Shown one piece after another: positions 24,772 to 33,500 of a stretch of 64,000 nt of DNA. The stretch is taken from the NCBI GenBank assembly GCA_052387695.1, contig JBQTIX010000047.1:140496-204495 (forward strand). Reading direction: 5' to 3'. The position numbers and the translations under genes are program-made. Within the stretch, counting starts at the first letter, position 1. Each line of letters opens with the position of its first letter. The notes below the pieces were generated by a model. That model did no database searches, was not told where the DNA came from, and saw nothing but the letters and a program-made list of their open reading frames with translations. The DNA comes from Panacagrimonas sp052387695. GTDB lineage: Bacteria > Pseudomonadota > Gammaproteobacteria > Nevskiales > Nevskiaceae.

Positions 24772-25652
24772 GTGCAACGTTCCCCATCTGGCGCTCGATG
24801 CTGTTCGTTCCCGCGCACGTGCCAAAGTTCGTGGACGCAGCGCACACGCGCAGCGCGGACGCTTACCTGCTCGATCTCGAAGACAGCGTTCCGCTGGCGC
24901 AGAAGGCCGAGGCGCGCGCCGCACTGCCCTCTGCCGTGGCCAAGGTCTCGCAGTCCGGCGCCACTGCGCTCGTCCGCATCAACACCGACGACGCACTCAC
25001 ACCGGACGACGTCAACGCCGCTGTGATTCCCGGCGTGCGCGCACTGATGGTGCCCAAGGTTGAGTCCGCCGCGCAGGTGCAGAAGCTCGATGCGCGCATC
25101 ACCGAGCTGGAGCGCGAGCGCGGCATCGCGCCCGGCCAGATTCTGCTGATCGCGCAGATCGAGCATGTCCGCGCCCTACCGCAACTCGACGAGATCGCCG
25201 GCAGCTCTCCACGTGTGATGGGCCTGATTCTCGGCTCCGAGGATTTCTCCGTTTCCGCGGGTGCAGAGCCGACACCGGAGACGCTGTACGGTCCCAACCA
25301 GCAGCTCGTGTTCGCCTGCCGCCGCGCCGGGATTCTTCCGTTCGGCTTCCCCGGCTCGATCTCGGTGTTCCGCGATCTCGATCTTTTCCGCCAGCTCATC
25401 ACGCGAGCGCGTGAGATGGGTTTCGTCGGCTCGTACGCGATCCATCCGAACCAGGTGCAGGTGATGAACGAGTTGTTCGCACCGCCCACCGCGGACGTGG
25501 CGCACGCGCGCGAACTGCTCGCTGCCTACGAGGAGGCCGAGGCCCAGGGCCGTGGCGCGCTCGAATTCCGCGGCCGAATGGTCGATATGCCGGTGGTGCT
25601 GCGCGCGCGTGAATTGCTGCGCCGCGCCGAAGCGATCCACACGGGCGATTGA
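24768..25652 (+). CDS. CitE-like (HpcH/HpaI) lyase, probable citramalyl-CoA/malyl-CoA lyase
   Basis: A 294-residue TIM-barrel lyase. It starts at MSATFPIWRSMLFVPAH, with the ATG overlapping the previous stop (ATGA). Family signatures are the substrate-phosphate LRSMLFVP-like start, DLEDSV with Mg-binding Asp-Glu, PKVES, LIAQIEHVRAL, LGSEDFSV and AIHPNQVQVMNELF. Members cleave malyl-, methylmalyl- or citramalyl-CoA to acetyl-CoA or propionyl-CoA plus a 2-oxoacid. Placement directly behind a Meh/Ich-type hydratase makes citramalyl-CoA to pyruvate plus acetyl-CoA the best reading. The exact substrate is inferred from context. Confidence 0.85.
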   Translation: MSATFPIWRSMLFVPAHVPKFVDAAHTRSADAYLLDLEDSVPLAQKAEARAALPSAVAKVSQSGATALVRINTDDALTPDDVNAAVIPGVRALMVPKVESAAQVQKLDARITELERERGIAPGQILLIAQIEHVRALPQLDEIAGSSPRVMGLILGSEDFSVSAGAEPTPETLYGPNQQLVFACRRAGILPFGFPGSISVFRDLDLFRQLITRAREMGFVGSYAIHPNQVQVMNELFAPPTADVAHARELLAAYEEAEAQGRGALEFRGRMVDMPVVLRARELLRRAEAIHTGD

Positions 25653-25672
25653 TCAAGACTATTCCAACGACG

Positions 25673-27343
25673 ATGACTGCCGCACTCCACACCTCTGCCA
25701 CCCGCCTGCTCGGCCAGTTGCGCCGCGCGCTCGATGGGGCCACCACCACGCTGGCGCAGCGCTGCGCCGTCGAGAACCGACTCGATGCCAAGCAGCTCGA
25801 TGTCGAGCAGGTGCCGAGCTTCGAGCTGGCCTGGGCCAATGCCGAACTGCTCGCGGCCGAGCGCGCGCTGCAGTCACTCGATGCCTGCACCGGCGAGCTG
25901 GACCGGTGTCTCGTGCTGATCTTCGCGGTGGAGGCCATCACGCTCGTACGTGATCGTTGCGAGGCGCTGTACGCGGAACTCGATCTGGCTGGTGAGGCGC
26001 TGTTCGCCATCACACGCGATCCCGAGCTGCGCCGGCTGCAACGCGAAGTCCTGTCCGGCGCCGCACTTCACGAAGTCGCCAGATTGCTCGCCGTCGATCC
26101 CACGGCGCTCGGTCGCGTGCGCCTGAGCGAGGAGCTGGAACTGGTCCGCGCCCAGTTCGCGCGTTTTGCGGCAGAGGCCGTCGCGCCGCTCGCCGAGAAG
26201 ATTCACCGCCACGACCTGATCGTGCCGGAGGAAGAACTGCTCCAGCCGCTGCGCGAGATGGGCGTGTTCGGTCTGTCGATCCCCGAACCCTACGGCGGCA
26301 CGGCACCGTCCGAGGGTGAGGACAGCCTGACCATGATCGTCGTCACCGAGGCGTTGTCGCAGGCCTCGCTTGCGGCAGCGGGCAGCCTCATCACCCGCCC
26401 CGAGATTCTGTCGCGCGCCCTGCTCGCCGGCGGCACCGAGGCGCAGAAGCAGCGCTGGCTGCCGCGCATCGCCCAGGGCGATCCGCTGTGCGCCATCGCC
26501 ATCACCGAGCCGGACTACGGGTCCGATGTCGCGAGCCTCAATCTGCGCGGCACGCGCACCGAGGGCGGATGGCGGCTCAACGGCGCCAAAACCTGGTGCA
26601 CCTTTGCCGGCAAGGCCGGTGTGCTGATGGTGGTCACGCGCACCCATCCGGATCGAGCGCTCGGTTACAAGGGCCTGAGCCTGCTGCTGGCGGAGAAGCC
26701 GGGCTACGAAGGCCACGACTTTGATTATTGCCAGGACAGCGGCGGGCGCATGGTGGGCCGCGCGATTCCGACCATCGGCTACCGCGGCATGCACTCCTTC
26801 GACGTCTCCTTCGAGAACTTCTTCGTACCCGATGCAAACGTCATCGGCGAAGAAGGCGGGCTCGGCAACGGCTTCTACTACGCCATGGCCGGCATGATGG
26901 GCGGGCGCATGCAGACCGCCGCGCGTGCCAGCGGCGTGATGCGAGCTGCGCTGCTCGCCGGCCTACGCTACACCGAGGAACGCAAGGTGTTCGGCGCGCC
27001 GCTGTTGAGCTATCCGTTGACCGGCGCGAAGCTCGCGAAGATGGCGGCGCGCTATGTCGCCAGCCGTTACCTCACCTATGCCGTCGGCCAGTTGATGAAC
27101 GAGGGCGGCGGACGTATGGAGGCGAGCCTGGTGAAGCTGTTTGCCTGCCGCTCGGCCGAGCTGGTCACGCGCGAGATGCTGCAACTCCACGGTGGCATGG
27201 GCTACGCCGAGGAGGTCGCGGTGAGCCGCTACTACGTCGACGCGCGCGTGCTGTCGATCTTCGAGGGCGCGGAGGAAACGCTGGCCCTGAAGGTCGTTGC
27301 GCGCAGCCTGCTCGAAGATGCGCTGAAGCCGAAGGCGGCCTGA
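25673..27343 (+). CDS. Methylsuccinyl-CoA dehydrogenase-like acyl-CoA dehydrogenase with N-terminal extension
   Basis: A 556-residue acyl-CoA dehydrogenase; the canonical ATG at 25673 is preferred over a TTG at 25649 that overlaps the lyase stop. The first ~155 residues form a helix-rich extension absent from ordinary 380-residue members. The core shows IAITEPDYGSDVA, the FAD-region MLQLHGGMGYAEEVAVSRYY and the catalytic glutamate in IFEGAEETLALKV. Length, extension and FEGAEE match methylsuccinyl-CoA dehydrogenase (Mcd) of the ethylmalonyl-CoA pathway, which oxidises (2S)-methylsuccinyl-CoA to mesaconyl-C1-CoA. Its place between hydratase/lyase and a mesaconyl isomerase-like gene supports this. 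Some other branched acyl-CoA remains possible. Confidence 0.8.
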   Translation: MTAALHTSATRLLGQLRRALDGATTTLAQRCAVENRLDAKQLDVEQVPSFELAWANAELLAAERALQSLDACTGELDRCLVLIFAVEAITLVRDRCEALYAELDLAGEALFAITRDPELRRLQREVLSGAALHEVARLLAVDPTALGRVRLSEELELVRAQFARFAAEAVAPLAEKIHRHDLIVPEEELLQPLREMGVFGLSIPEPYGGTAPSEGEDSLTMIVVTEALSQASLAAAGSLITRPEILSRALLAGGTEAQKQRWLPRIAQGDPLCAIAITEPDYGSDVASLNLRGTRTEGGWRLNGAKTWCTFAGKAGVLMVVTRTHPDRALGYKGLSLLLAEKPGYEGHDFDYCQDSGGRMVGRAIPTIGYRGMHSFDVSFENFFVPDANVIGEEGGLGNGFYYAMAGMMGGRMQTAARASGVMRAALLAGLRYTEERKVFGAPLLSYPLTGAKLAKMAARYVASRYLTYAVGQLMNEGGGRMEASLVKLFACRSAELVTREMLQLHGGMGYAEEVAVSRYYVDARVLSIFEGAEETLALKVVARSLLEDALKPKAA

Positions 27344-27344
27344 G

Positions 27345-28553
27345 ATGACTCCCGGAATCCTGCAGGGTTTGAGAGTCGTTGAGGTCAGCGCCTTCGTTGC
27401 CGCGCCGCTCGGTGGCATGACCTTGGCGCAACTCGGCGCAGACGTGATCCGCATCGATCCGCCGACAGGCGGGCTCGACTATCGCCGCTGGCCGGTCACC
27501 TCGGACAACACCAGCCTGTTCTGGGCCGGGCTCAACAAGTCCAAGCGCTCGGTTGCCATCGACATCAACAAGCCGGAAGGCCGCGAGCTGGCGCAGGCCC
27601 TGATTACAGCGCCGGGCGAGGACGCCGGCATCCTGCTCACGAATTTTCCGCCGCGCGGCTGGCTGGAGTACGAATCACTGAAAGCCAGGCGCGCGGACCT
27701 GATCCAGCTCACGATCCAGGGCGATCACAAGGGCAGTTCGGCGGTGGATTACACGGTGAATCCGAAGGTCGGGATTCCCTACCTGACCGGTCCGCTCGGG
27801 CACGAGGGAGCGGTGAACCATGTGCTCCCGGCCTGGGACCTGATCACCGGCCAGATGGCCGCGGTCGGTCTGCTCGCCGCAGAACGCCATCGTCGCCGCA
27901 CCGGTGAGGGGCAACATATCAAGCTCGCGCTTGAAGACGTGGCTCTCGCAGCGCTCGGGCATCTGGGTTTCATTGCGGAGGCTCAGCTCGGACAAGAACG
28001 TCCGCGCTACGGCAACGACCTGTTCGGCGCCTTTGGTCGCGATTTCGTCACCGCCGACGGCGTGCGCATCATGGTGGTGGGGCTCACCTCAAAGCAGTGG
28101 CGCTCGCTGTGCATAGCGACCGGAATTGCAGACGCTGTGAAAGCGCTTGCAGCGCGGCTCGGCATGAATCTCGATCTGGAAGGCGAACGTTTCAAGGCCC
28201 GCGATGAGATCGCCGCGATCATTGGTCCCTGGATTTCCACCCGGCCGCTGTCCGATGTCGCCGCGACGTTCGACGCGCAGTCCGTGTGCTGGGAGCGTTA
28301 TCAGACCGTGAAACAGCTCGTCGACAGCGACCCTGCTTGCTCCGAAGCAAACCCCATGTTCCGCAACGTGGCGCAACCCGGCATCGGCAACCTCCTCTCG
28401 CCCTCTACTCCACTCGATTTCGCCTCTGGCCGTGCGCCTGCTCAGCCGGCGCCTCGGCTTGGCGCGGATACCGAGGAAGTGCTTTGCACCGTGCTTAGCC
28501 TTTCATCTTCGGAGATACGTCGCTTGCATCACCAGGGCGTCGTCAGAACCTGA
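27345..28553 (+). CDS. mct: Mesaconyl-CoA C1-C4 isomerase-like family III CoA-transferase
   Basis: A 402-residue CaiB-fold protein. LQGLRVVEVSAFVAAPLGGM, LFWAGLNKSKRSVAIDI, LTIQGDHKGSSAVDYTVN and GEGQHIKLALEDVALAALG (catalytic Asp in LED) are seen. The QGDHKGSSAVDYTVN block is what I associate with 2-methylfumaryl-CoA isomerase (Mct) of the 3-hydroxypropionate bi-cycle, which moves CoA from C1 to C4 of mesaconate within one molecule. Starts 1 bp after the dehydrogenase stop. It is the last gene of the operon and would connect the Mcd-like product to the Meh-like hydratase. Confidence 0.82.
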   Translation: MTPGILQGLRVVEVSAFVAAPLGGMTLAQLGADVIRIDPPTGGLDYRRWPVTSDNTSLFWAGLNKSKRSVAIDINKPEGRELAQALITAPGEDAGILLTNFPPRGWLEYESLKARRADLIQLTIQGDHKGSSAVDYTVNPKVGIPYLTGPLGHEGAVNHVLPAWDLITGQMAAVGLLAAERHRRRTGEGQHIKLALEDVALAALGHLGFIAEAQLGQERPRYGNDLFGAFGRDFVTADGVRIMVVGLTSKQWRSLCIATGIADAVKALAARLGMNLDLEGERFKARDEIAAIIGPWISTRPLSDVAATFDAQSVCWERYQTVKQLVDSDPACSEANPMFRNVAQPGIGNLLSPSTPLDFASGRAPAQPAPRLGADTEEVLCTVLSLSSSEIRRLHHQGVVRT

Positions 28554-28688
28554 ATCCACCCTGGCGCAATACCATGAGCGTGCCCGGCGCTTAATATCGA
28601 CGGAGCGTGATGGCGGGCGTAACCATTCGCTCACCACCCTCTGGCGGTCTATGAGTTGGGCGTCTTGACCCGAGCGACGACGAAAGTG
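28554..28688. other. Intergenic region between converging operons
   Basis: The mct-like gene and the small membrane protein gene converge here. No clear terminator hairpin with a T tract is visible. Confidence 0.4.
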
Positions 28689-28967
28689 CTAATTCGGGAA
28701 CGAGCACATACGTTCTTGGTATTTCCACGAGCCTCCACCATCTAGGCATCGATCAATCGACCGATAGTCGCGATTGAATTCATGAGCCGCCAGCAGAAAC
28801 AGCTCGTGAGCGGCAGCAATTACGACGATCACGGCAAGGCACCAGAGGAGCATCTGGAGTATCCCTTGGAAGAGATTCATCGGCGCCCAAAGCGAAGCGT
28901 AAGCCTTTACCGCGGAGGACTGCTCCAGGACCGGAATCTTGGGATTGAGCTTCTGATTAGCGGCCAT
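28689..28967 (-). CDS. Small single-pass membrane protein
   Basis: A 92-residue protein I do not recognise. The ATG at 28967 has a GGAGG ribosome site 8 bases upstream, which fixes the start inside a longer frame. One hydrophobic segment (about residues 33-58, QGILQMLLWCLAVIVVIAAA) predicts a membrane anchor with a short, cysteine-containing C-terminal tail (RCLDGGGSWKYQERMC). It lies about 150 bp downstream of the RND permease on the same strand and could be an accessory of the pump or an independent gene. Confidence 0.55.
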   Translation of the reverse strand: MAANQKLNPKIPVLEQSSAVKAYASLWAPMNLFQGILQMLLWCLAVIVVIAAAHELFLLAAHEFNRDYRSIDRCLDGGGSWKYQERMCSFPN

Positions 28968-29116
28968 TGCCAATACCTCCATCCAGATGTGTGCGGCGTT
29001 TGAGAGATAAGACGCCGCGTTCTGAGGGCGCCATGACGTTTGGGTCGATCCCCTCCGGATCTCCCCCCGACAGCTCGTACGTTCCAGTGTGGCACAGCCC
29101 GGGGCCTTGATCAGGA

Positions 29117-32100
29117 TCATGGCTCGTCACTTTGCGCATCGGCGTTGCCATTCAAGGCATTTCCGGACAGCCATCCCGGATGCGTGGTGGCGATGCGGTA
29201 GTACATCGTCGGAAGGATCAGCAGCGTGAGTCCGGTCGAGGTTACCGTGCCGAAAATCAGCGACGTGGCCAGACCGGCGAACAGCGGATCGGTATAGAGG
29301 ATCAGCGTTCCCAGCGCGACGGTCAGTGCTGACAGCATGATCGGCCTGAAGCGGACGGCACCGGCGAGCTTGACCGCTTCCTCCAGCGGATGGCCCGCAC
29401 GTTGGTAGTCGCGAATGAAGTCGATGATCAGCAGCGAATTGCGGATGACCACACCCGCCAGTGCGATGACACCTATGGCAGACCCCATGCTGAAGTTGAT
29501 GCCGAGCAGCCAGTGCCCGGGGAATACGCCGATGAACCCGAGTGGAACTGCCGTCATCGCCAGCGTCGCGAGCATGAACGACCGGTACGCCGCCACGAGC
29601 AGAAGGTAGATCAGCGAAAGGCCGGCGATCAGGATCATGCTCATTTCACCCAGTGCATCGAGCGTGAGTCGCAGCTCTCCGTCCCAGAGCAGTTGGTACC
29701 CATCCAAAGAACTCGGCGCCTGTGCCCGCAGGCCAAGATTGCCGGTGCGCAGCACCTTGCCGCCCGGCAGGTCCAAGCCGTCCAGGTGGCGATTCATGTC
29801 GAGGATGACGTAGCCCGCTGCAGTGCCCGATACGTCGGAGGCCACAAAGCTGTAGGGCTCGTTGTCCTTGCGCAGGATTGGCCGATCAACATGCGTCCGT
29901 ACGGGCTGCACGAGTTCCGAAACCGGAATGCGCAGGCCCTGTGCGTTGACCACGTACACCCGATCAAGCTGCTGCGGATCGAGATCGTGCCCGCGGGGCA
30001 CCTGAACCAAGATGGGCACCGGCGCCCGCTCGCCTTCGATGCGCGCCTCGGAGAGGACGCGCGTGCCGAGCAGGTTACGCAGTGTTTGCTCGACGGCCGT
30101 GGCGGTGACGTCGGACAACATCGCCTTCTCGTGGTCGACCTGTAGATCGATACGCGGCGCATCAACCGATTCGGAGTCGTAGATGTCCACCACTCCCCAG
30201 GTCATCTCGAAGCGTTCACGCACCTGGGCGACCAGTTGTCGCCGCACCTCGGCATCCTCGCCATAAATCTCGGCCATGACCGTCGCCGCACTGGGTGGTC
30301 CGGCCGGCGCATCGCGTAGCGTGACATCCAGGCCCGGGTAGGCGCGTCGCAATTCGACCGTCGCGGAGCGTAGACCTGCGATCACCGAAGACGAGGTCGT
30401 TTTACGATCCTTCTTGTGAATCAGCGTGACCGTGATTTCGGCGAGGTGTGGCGCCTGACGGCTGCCGGCCCCACGGATCTGCCCGGCAAAGTCCACCACC
30501 GGTGGCAAGCCGACGTAGCTCACCCAGTTCGCGACCACCGGCTGATCCCGCAGCAGCGCGCCGACGCGGCGCACGACCTCGTCGGTCGTTTCGATCGGCG
30601 TGCCTTCGGGCATGTCGAGCGTGATGCTGAAATTGTTGCGGTCCTCCTTGGGCATGATGGCGAGCATCACGCTGCCGGACGAAGGCGGACCACCGGTCCC
30701 CGCCGGGCGTATGAACGGCCAGACCGGCTGCATCAGCGAGACGAGCAGGGCGAGCGCGGTCGCCGCGTACAGCGTCTGGCGGCGCCGACGATCGTGCAGC
30801 AGCGGCGTCAGAATCCTGAAATAGCGGCGATGCAGCGCGGTGGACTGATCCGCGTGTGCATGCGGTTGGACGTGCCCGCGCAGCCAGCGATGGCAGGCCC
30901 AGGGCACGATCATGTACGCCAGCAGCAGGGACAGCGCCATCGTGATCTGCACGTTGAACGAGATCGGCTCGAAGTAGGCCCCGTTCATCCCGGTGAGCAG
31001 GTTCAGCGACGCGAACACCAATACGACCGCGAACGTCGCGATGGTCGTCGGGGGTCCGATCTCGTTGACCGCCAGCACCGCCTGGCGGCGAGGATCGACA
31101 CCGGTGCGCTGCTGGTAGCTACGGTAAATGTTCTCCAGCACGACGATGCTGTCGTCCACGATCATGCCTAGCGACAGGATGACCGCGAACAACGAGAGGC
31201 GGTTGATGGTGTGGTGAGTCAGCAGATCCAGCAACAGGGTCAGGCACAGGATCAGGGGCAGCACGAAGCTGATGATCAATCCTGCGCGCAGGCCGAGAAA
31301 CGGCAGTAGCGTCAGGATCACAGTGCTGACCGCTACGGCGAGATCACGCAGTAGGTGATTGACCGTGTCGTCGGCTTTGGCGCCGTCGTCGCGGGTCGTG
31401 ACGACGTGCACGTCCGCCGGAATAAATTGCTGGCGCAGCGTCTCGACGGCGGCCAGCACCTCGCGTGCGGTGGTGACCGCGTTCGTGCCCGGCTTCTTGG
31501 CCACCGATATCGTGACGGCCGGCATTTCACTGGCGACTTGCCCAATCCGCGGATCTCCGGGACCGAAGCCCAGTCGCACCAGGGAGTCCCGCTCCTGCGC
31601 CGGTCCGTCGTGGACGGTCGCGACGTCATCGACGTAGATCACGCGGCCTTGATGGACGCCGACCGCCAGCCTGCGCACCTCGTCGGCGGATCGCAGTTCA
31701 CCGCGCAACTGCACGCGCAGGGTCCGCCCCGCGCGCACGGTAGTGCCGACTTCCGCGGCCGCATTTCCATCGGCCAGTGCGGCCAAGCCCTCGCTCAGGG
31801 TCAGGCCGAAGGCTTCGAGGCGCGCCGGATCGGGCTCGACGCGAATCTCGCGTGAGGCACCGCCGTGCAGCTCGACGCGCGACACCGAGGCAATCGAGTT
31901 GAGCCTCTCGACGACACGCTCGGCCAGACGGCGCAGGGCGTAGTCGTCGTAGCGCTCCGAGGCCAGCGTGACCGTGACGACGGCAATGTCATCGGCATCA
32001 ATCCGCTTGATCAGCGGCGGTGCAACCTCCGGCGGCAGCAGCGCTTGGACACCGCCGATGCGCTGGTACACGCGCACCATGGCTTTTTCCTTGTCCACGC

Positions 32101-32416
32101 CGACGTCGAACTGGACGGCGACTCGCGCCTGTCCCTGCATCGCCGTGGAATAGGTATGGTCCACGCCCTCGATCTCTCGCAGGGCGCGTTCCACCGGCGC
32201 GGCCACGAGGCGCTCGACATCGGCAGCGGATCGGCCTGGAAGCGTGTAGAGCACCTCCGCACCCGGGACCAGAATCTGCGGATTTTCCTCGCGCGGCGTC
32301 AGCGTCGCCGCGATCCATCCGACCGCCAGGCAGAACAGCACGAAGACCGGTGTGAGCTTGGACTCGATGAAGTAGTCGGCGATCCGGCCAGCCGAGTTGA
32401 GTTGGCGTTCGCGCAT
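29117..32416 (-). CDS. RND-family efflux permease
   Basis: A 1099-residue inner-membrane proton-driven exporter of the AcrB/HAE1 superfamily. An N-terminal membrane segment (LTPVFVLFCLAVGWIA) is followed by a periplasmic porter domain. The proton-relay aspartates are in LGMIVDDSIVVLENIY, and a second half repeats this arrangement, including GVVIRNSLLIIDFIRD. Divergence from AcrB in the porter domain suggests a hydrophobe or solvent pump rather than a classic antibiotic pump. The adaptor gene ends 10 bp upstream, and a FadL-like porin and MarR regulator precede it in the same operon. No TolC-type outer-membrane gene is present. Confidence 0.92.
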   Translation of the reverse strand: MRERQLNSAGRIADYFIESKLTPVFVLFCLAVGWIAATLTPREENPQILVPGAEVLYTLPGRSAADVERLVAAPVERALREIEGVDHTYSTAMQGQARVAVQFDVGVDKEKAMVRVYQRIGGVQALLPPEVAPPLIKRIDADDIAVVTVTLASERYDDYALRRLAERVVERLNSIASVSRVELHGGASREIRVEPDPARLEAFGLTLSEGLAALADGNAAAEVGTTVRAGRTLRVQLRGELRSADEVRRLAVGVHQGRVIYVDDVATVHDGPAQERDSLVRLGFGPGDPRIGQVASEMPAVTISVAKKPGTNAVTTAREVLAAVETLRQQFIPADVHVVTTRDDGAKADDTVNHLLRDLAVAVSTVILTLLPFLGLRAGLIISFVLPLILCLTLLLDLLTHHTINRLSLFAVILSLGMIVDDSIVVLENIYRSYQQRTGVDPRRQAVLAVNEIGPPTTIATFAVVLVFASLNLLTGMNGAYFEPISFNVQITMALSLLLAYMIVPWACHRWLRGHVQPHAHADQSTALHRRYFRILTPLLHDRRRRQTLYAATALALLVSLMQPVWPFIRPAGTGGPPSSGSVMLAIMPKEDRNNFSITLDMPEGTPIETTDEVVRRVGALLRDQPVVANWVSYVGLPPVVDFAGQIRGAGSRQAPHLAEITVTLIHKKDRKTTSSSVIAGLRSATVELRRAYPGLDVTLRDAPAGPPSAATVMAEIYGEDAEVRRQLVAQVRERFEMTWGVVDIYDSESVDAPRIDLQVDHEKAMLSDVTATAVEQTLRNLLGTRVLSEARIEGERAPVPILVQVPRGHDLDPQQLDRVYVVNAQGLRIPVSELVQPVRTHVDRPILRKDNEPYSFVASDVSGTAAGYVILDMNRHLDGLDLPGGKVLRTGNLGLRAQAPSSLDGYQLLWDGELRLTLDALGEMSMILIAGLSLIYLLLVAAYRSFMLATLAMTAVPLGFIGVFPGHWLLGINFSMGSAIGVIALAGVVIRNSLLIIDFIRDYQRAGHPLEEAVKLAGAVRFRPIMLSALTVALGTLILYTDPLFAGLATSLIFGTVTSTGLTLLILPTMYYRIATTHPGWLSGNALNGNADAQSDEP

Positions 32417-32426
32417 GCCCGGCCTG

Positions 32427-33500
32427 CTAAGGCGTTTGCCGCTTCAGGCGATCACCGTCGCGAACCGTCTCGGGCACCTGCGCCAGCACCGTCTCGCCCG
32501 CCTGAAGCCCCGCGGTGATTTCGGTCAGGGCGCCGTCGTGCCGCCCGGTGCGCACCCAGCGGAAGTCGAGCCGGTCTTTCTCGCTCACGACGAAAACTCC
32601 GGTCAGTCCACCGCGCTGTGCCAGCGCCGCGTCCGGCACGCGCAGGCCGTGGGTTTCGCCGACCTTGAAGCGGCTGCGTCCAAACAGTCCCGGCGTCAGG
32701 CCCGCCGCATCGTCCAGTTGCAGCTTCACCGTGAACCGCCGCGTCACCGGATCGCCCGACGGAACCACCCGCAGCACGGTCGCTCGATAGCTTTTCCCCG
32801 TTGCATCGATGTTCACCTGTGCCACGTCGCCGACGGCGATGTGCTGCACCTGCGACTCCGCCGCCGCCGTCTCGAACAGCAGCGCGGTATCGGATTCCAC
32901 CACCAGCAACGGTCGGCCGGGCGTCACCAAGTCACCGGCACGGGCGGGCCTTTCGGCGACCACGCCATCCACCGGGCTGACAATCTCGGTGTAGCGGAGC
33001 TGAGCCTGCGCCGCGCTCAGCGCTGCATCCTCGGTGCGCAACAACTGGTCGGCCGTATCACGTTCCAGTTGCGCCTTGCGCCGCGCGGCGTCAGACACCA
33101 GGCCGCGCGCCAACAAGGTCTGCGTATCCACCAGCGTGCGTTCGGCATCGCGCAGCGCGGCTTCGCGCAGCGCGCGCTGTGCTTGGGCCTGCTGTACGGC
33201 CGCTTCCTGATCCCGAGCGTCGAGCTGGACGAGGACCTGGCCGCGGCGAATGTGCTCGCCCTCGCGCACGCTGATCGCACGGACATAGGCCGGAAGGCGC
33301 GAACTGATTTCGACTCGCTCGTCGGAAACCACCGAGCCCACGGTCTGGTAGTCCTCGGCGAGCCGTTCGGTGGCGAGGCGTAGGGTCGGCAGATCGTGCT
33401 CGGAGGGCGCTCGCGCCGGATGGGGCTGAGGATCGCCGCAGGCCGCAAGACATGCGGAGAACAGCGAGCAAAGGATCGCGGCGGGCACGGGCCGTTTCAT
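32427..33500 (-). CDS. RND efflux periplasmic adaptor (membrane fusion) lipoprotein
   Basis: A 357-residue HlyD/AcrA-type adaptor. The start MKRPVPAAILCSLFSACLAAC (ATG 33500) gives a lipoprotein signal ending in the lipobox LAAC, so the protein is anchored by lipid to the inner membrane. The lipoyl half-motifs (VREGEHIRRGQVLVQLDARD and VSPVDGVVAERPARAGDLV) flank a helical hairpin rich in Ala, Arg and Gln. The beta-barrel and C-terminal regions follow. Overlaps the porin stop by 4 bp and precedes the permease, so the three are co-transcribed. A longer frame to 33827 is not protein-like. Confidence 0.9.
   Translation of the reverse strand: MKRPVPAAILCSLFSACLAACGDPQPHPARAPSEHDLPTLRLATERLAEDYQTVGSVVSDERVEISSRLPAYVRAISVREGEHIRRGQVLVQLDARDQEAAVQQAQAQRALREAALRDAERTLVDTQTLLARGLVSDAARRKAQLERDTADQLLRTEDAALSAAQAQLRYTEIVSPVDGVVAERPARAGDLVTPGRPLLVVESDTALLFETAAAESQVQHIAVGDVAQVNIDATGKSYRATVLRVVPSGDPVTRRFTVKLQLDDAAGLTPGLFGRSRFKVGETHGLRVPDAALAQRGGLTGVFVVSEKDRLDFRWVRTGRHDGALTEITAGLQAGETVLAQVPETVRDGDRLKRQTP

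Noticed and set aside
29390..31171. Two 251-residue plus-strand frames in the RND permease
   Set aside because: Opposite a full-length RND protein with membrane segments and proton-relay Asp residues; the products are charged and unstructured.
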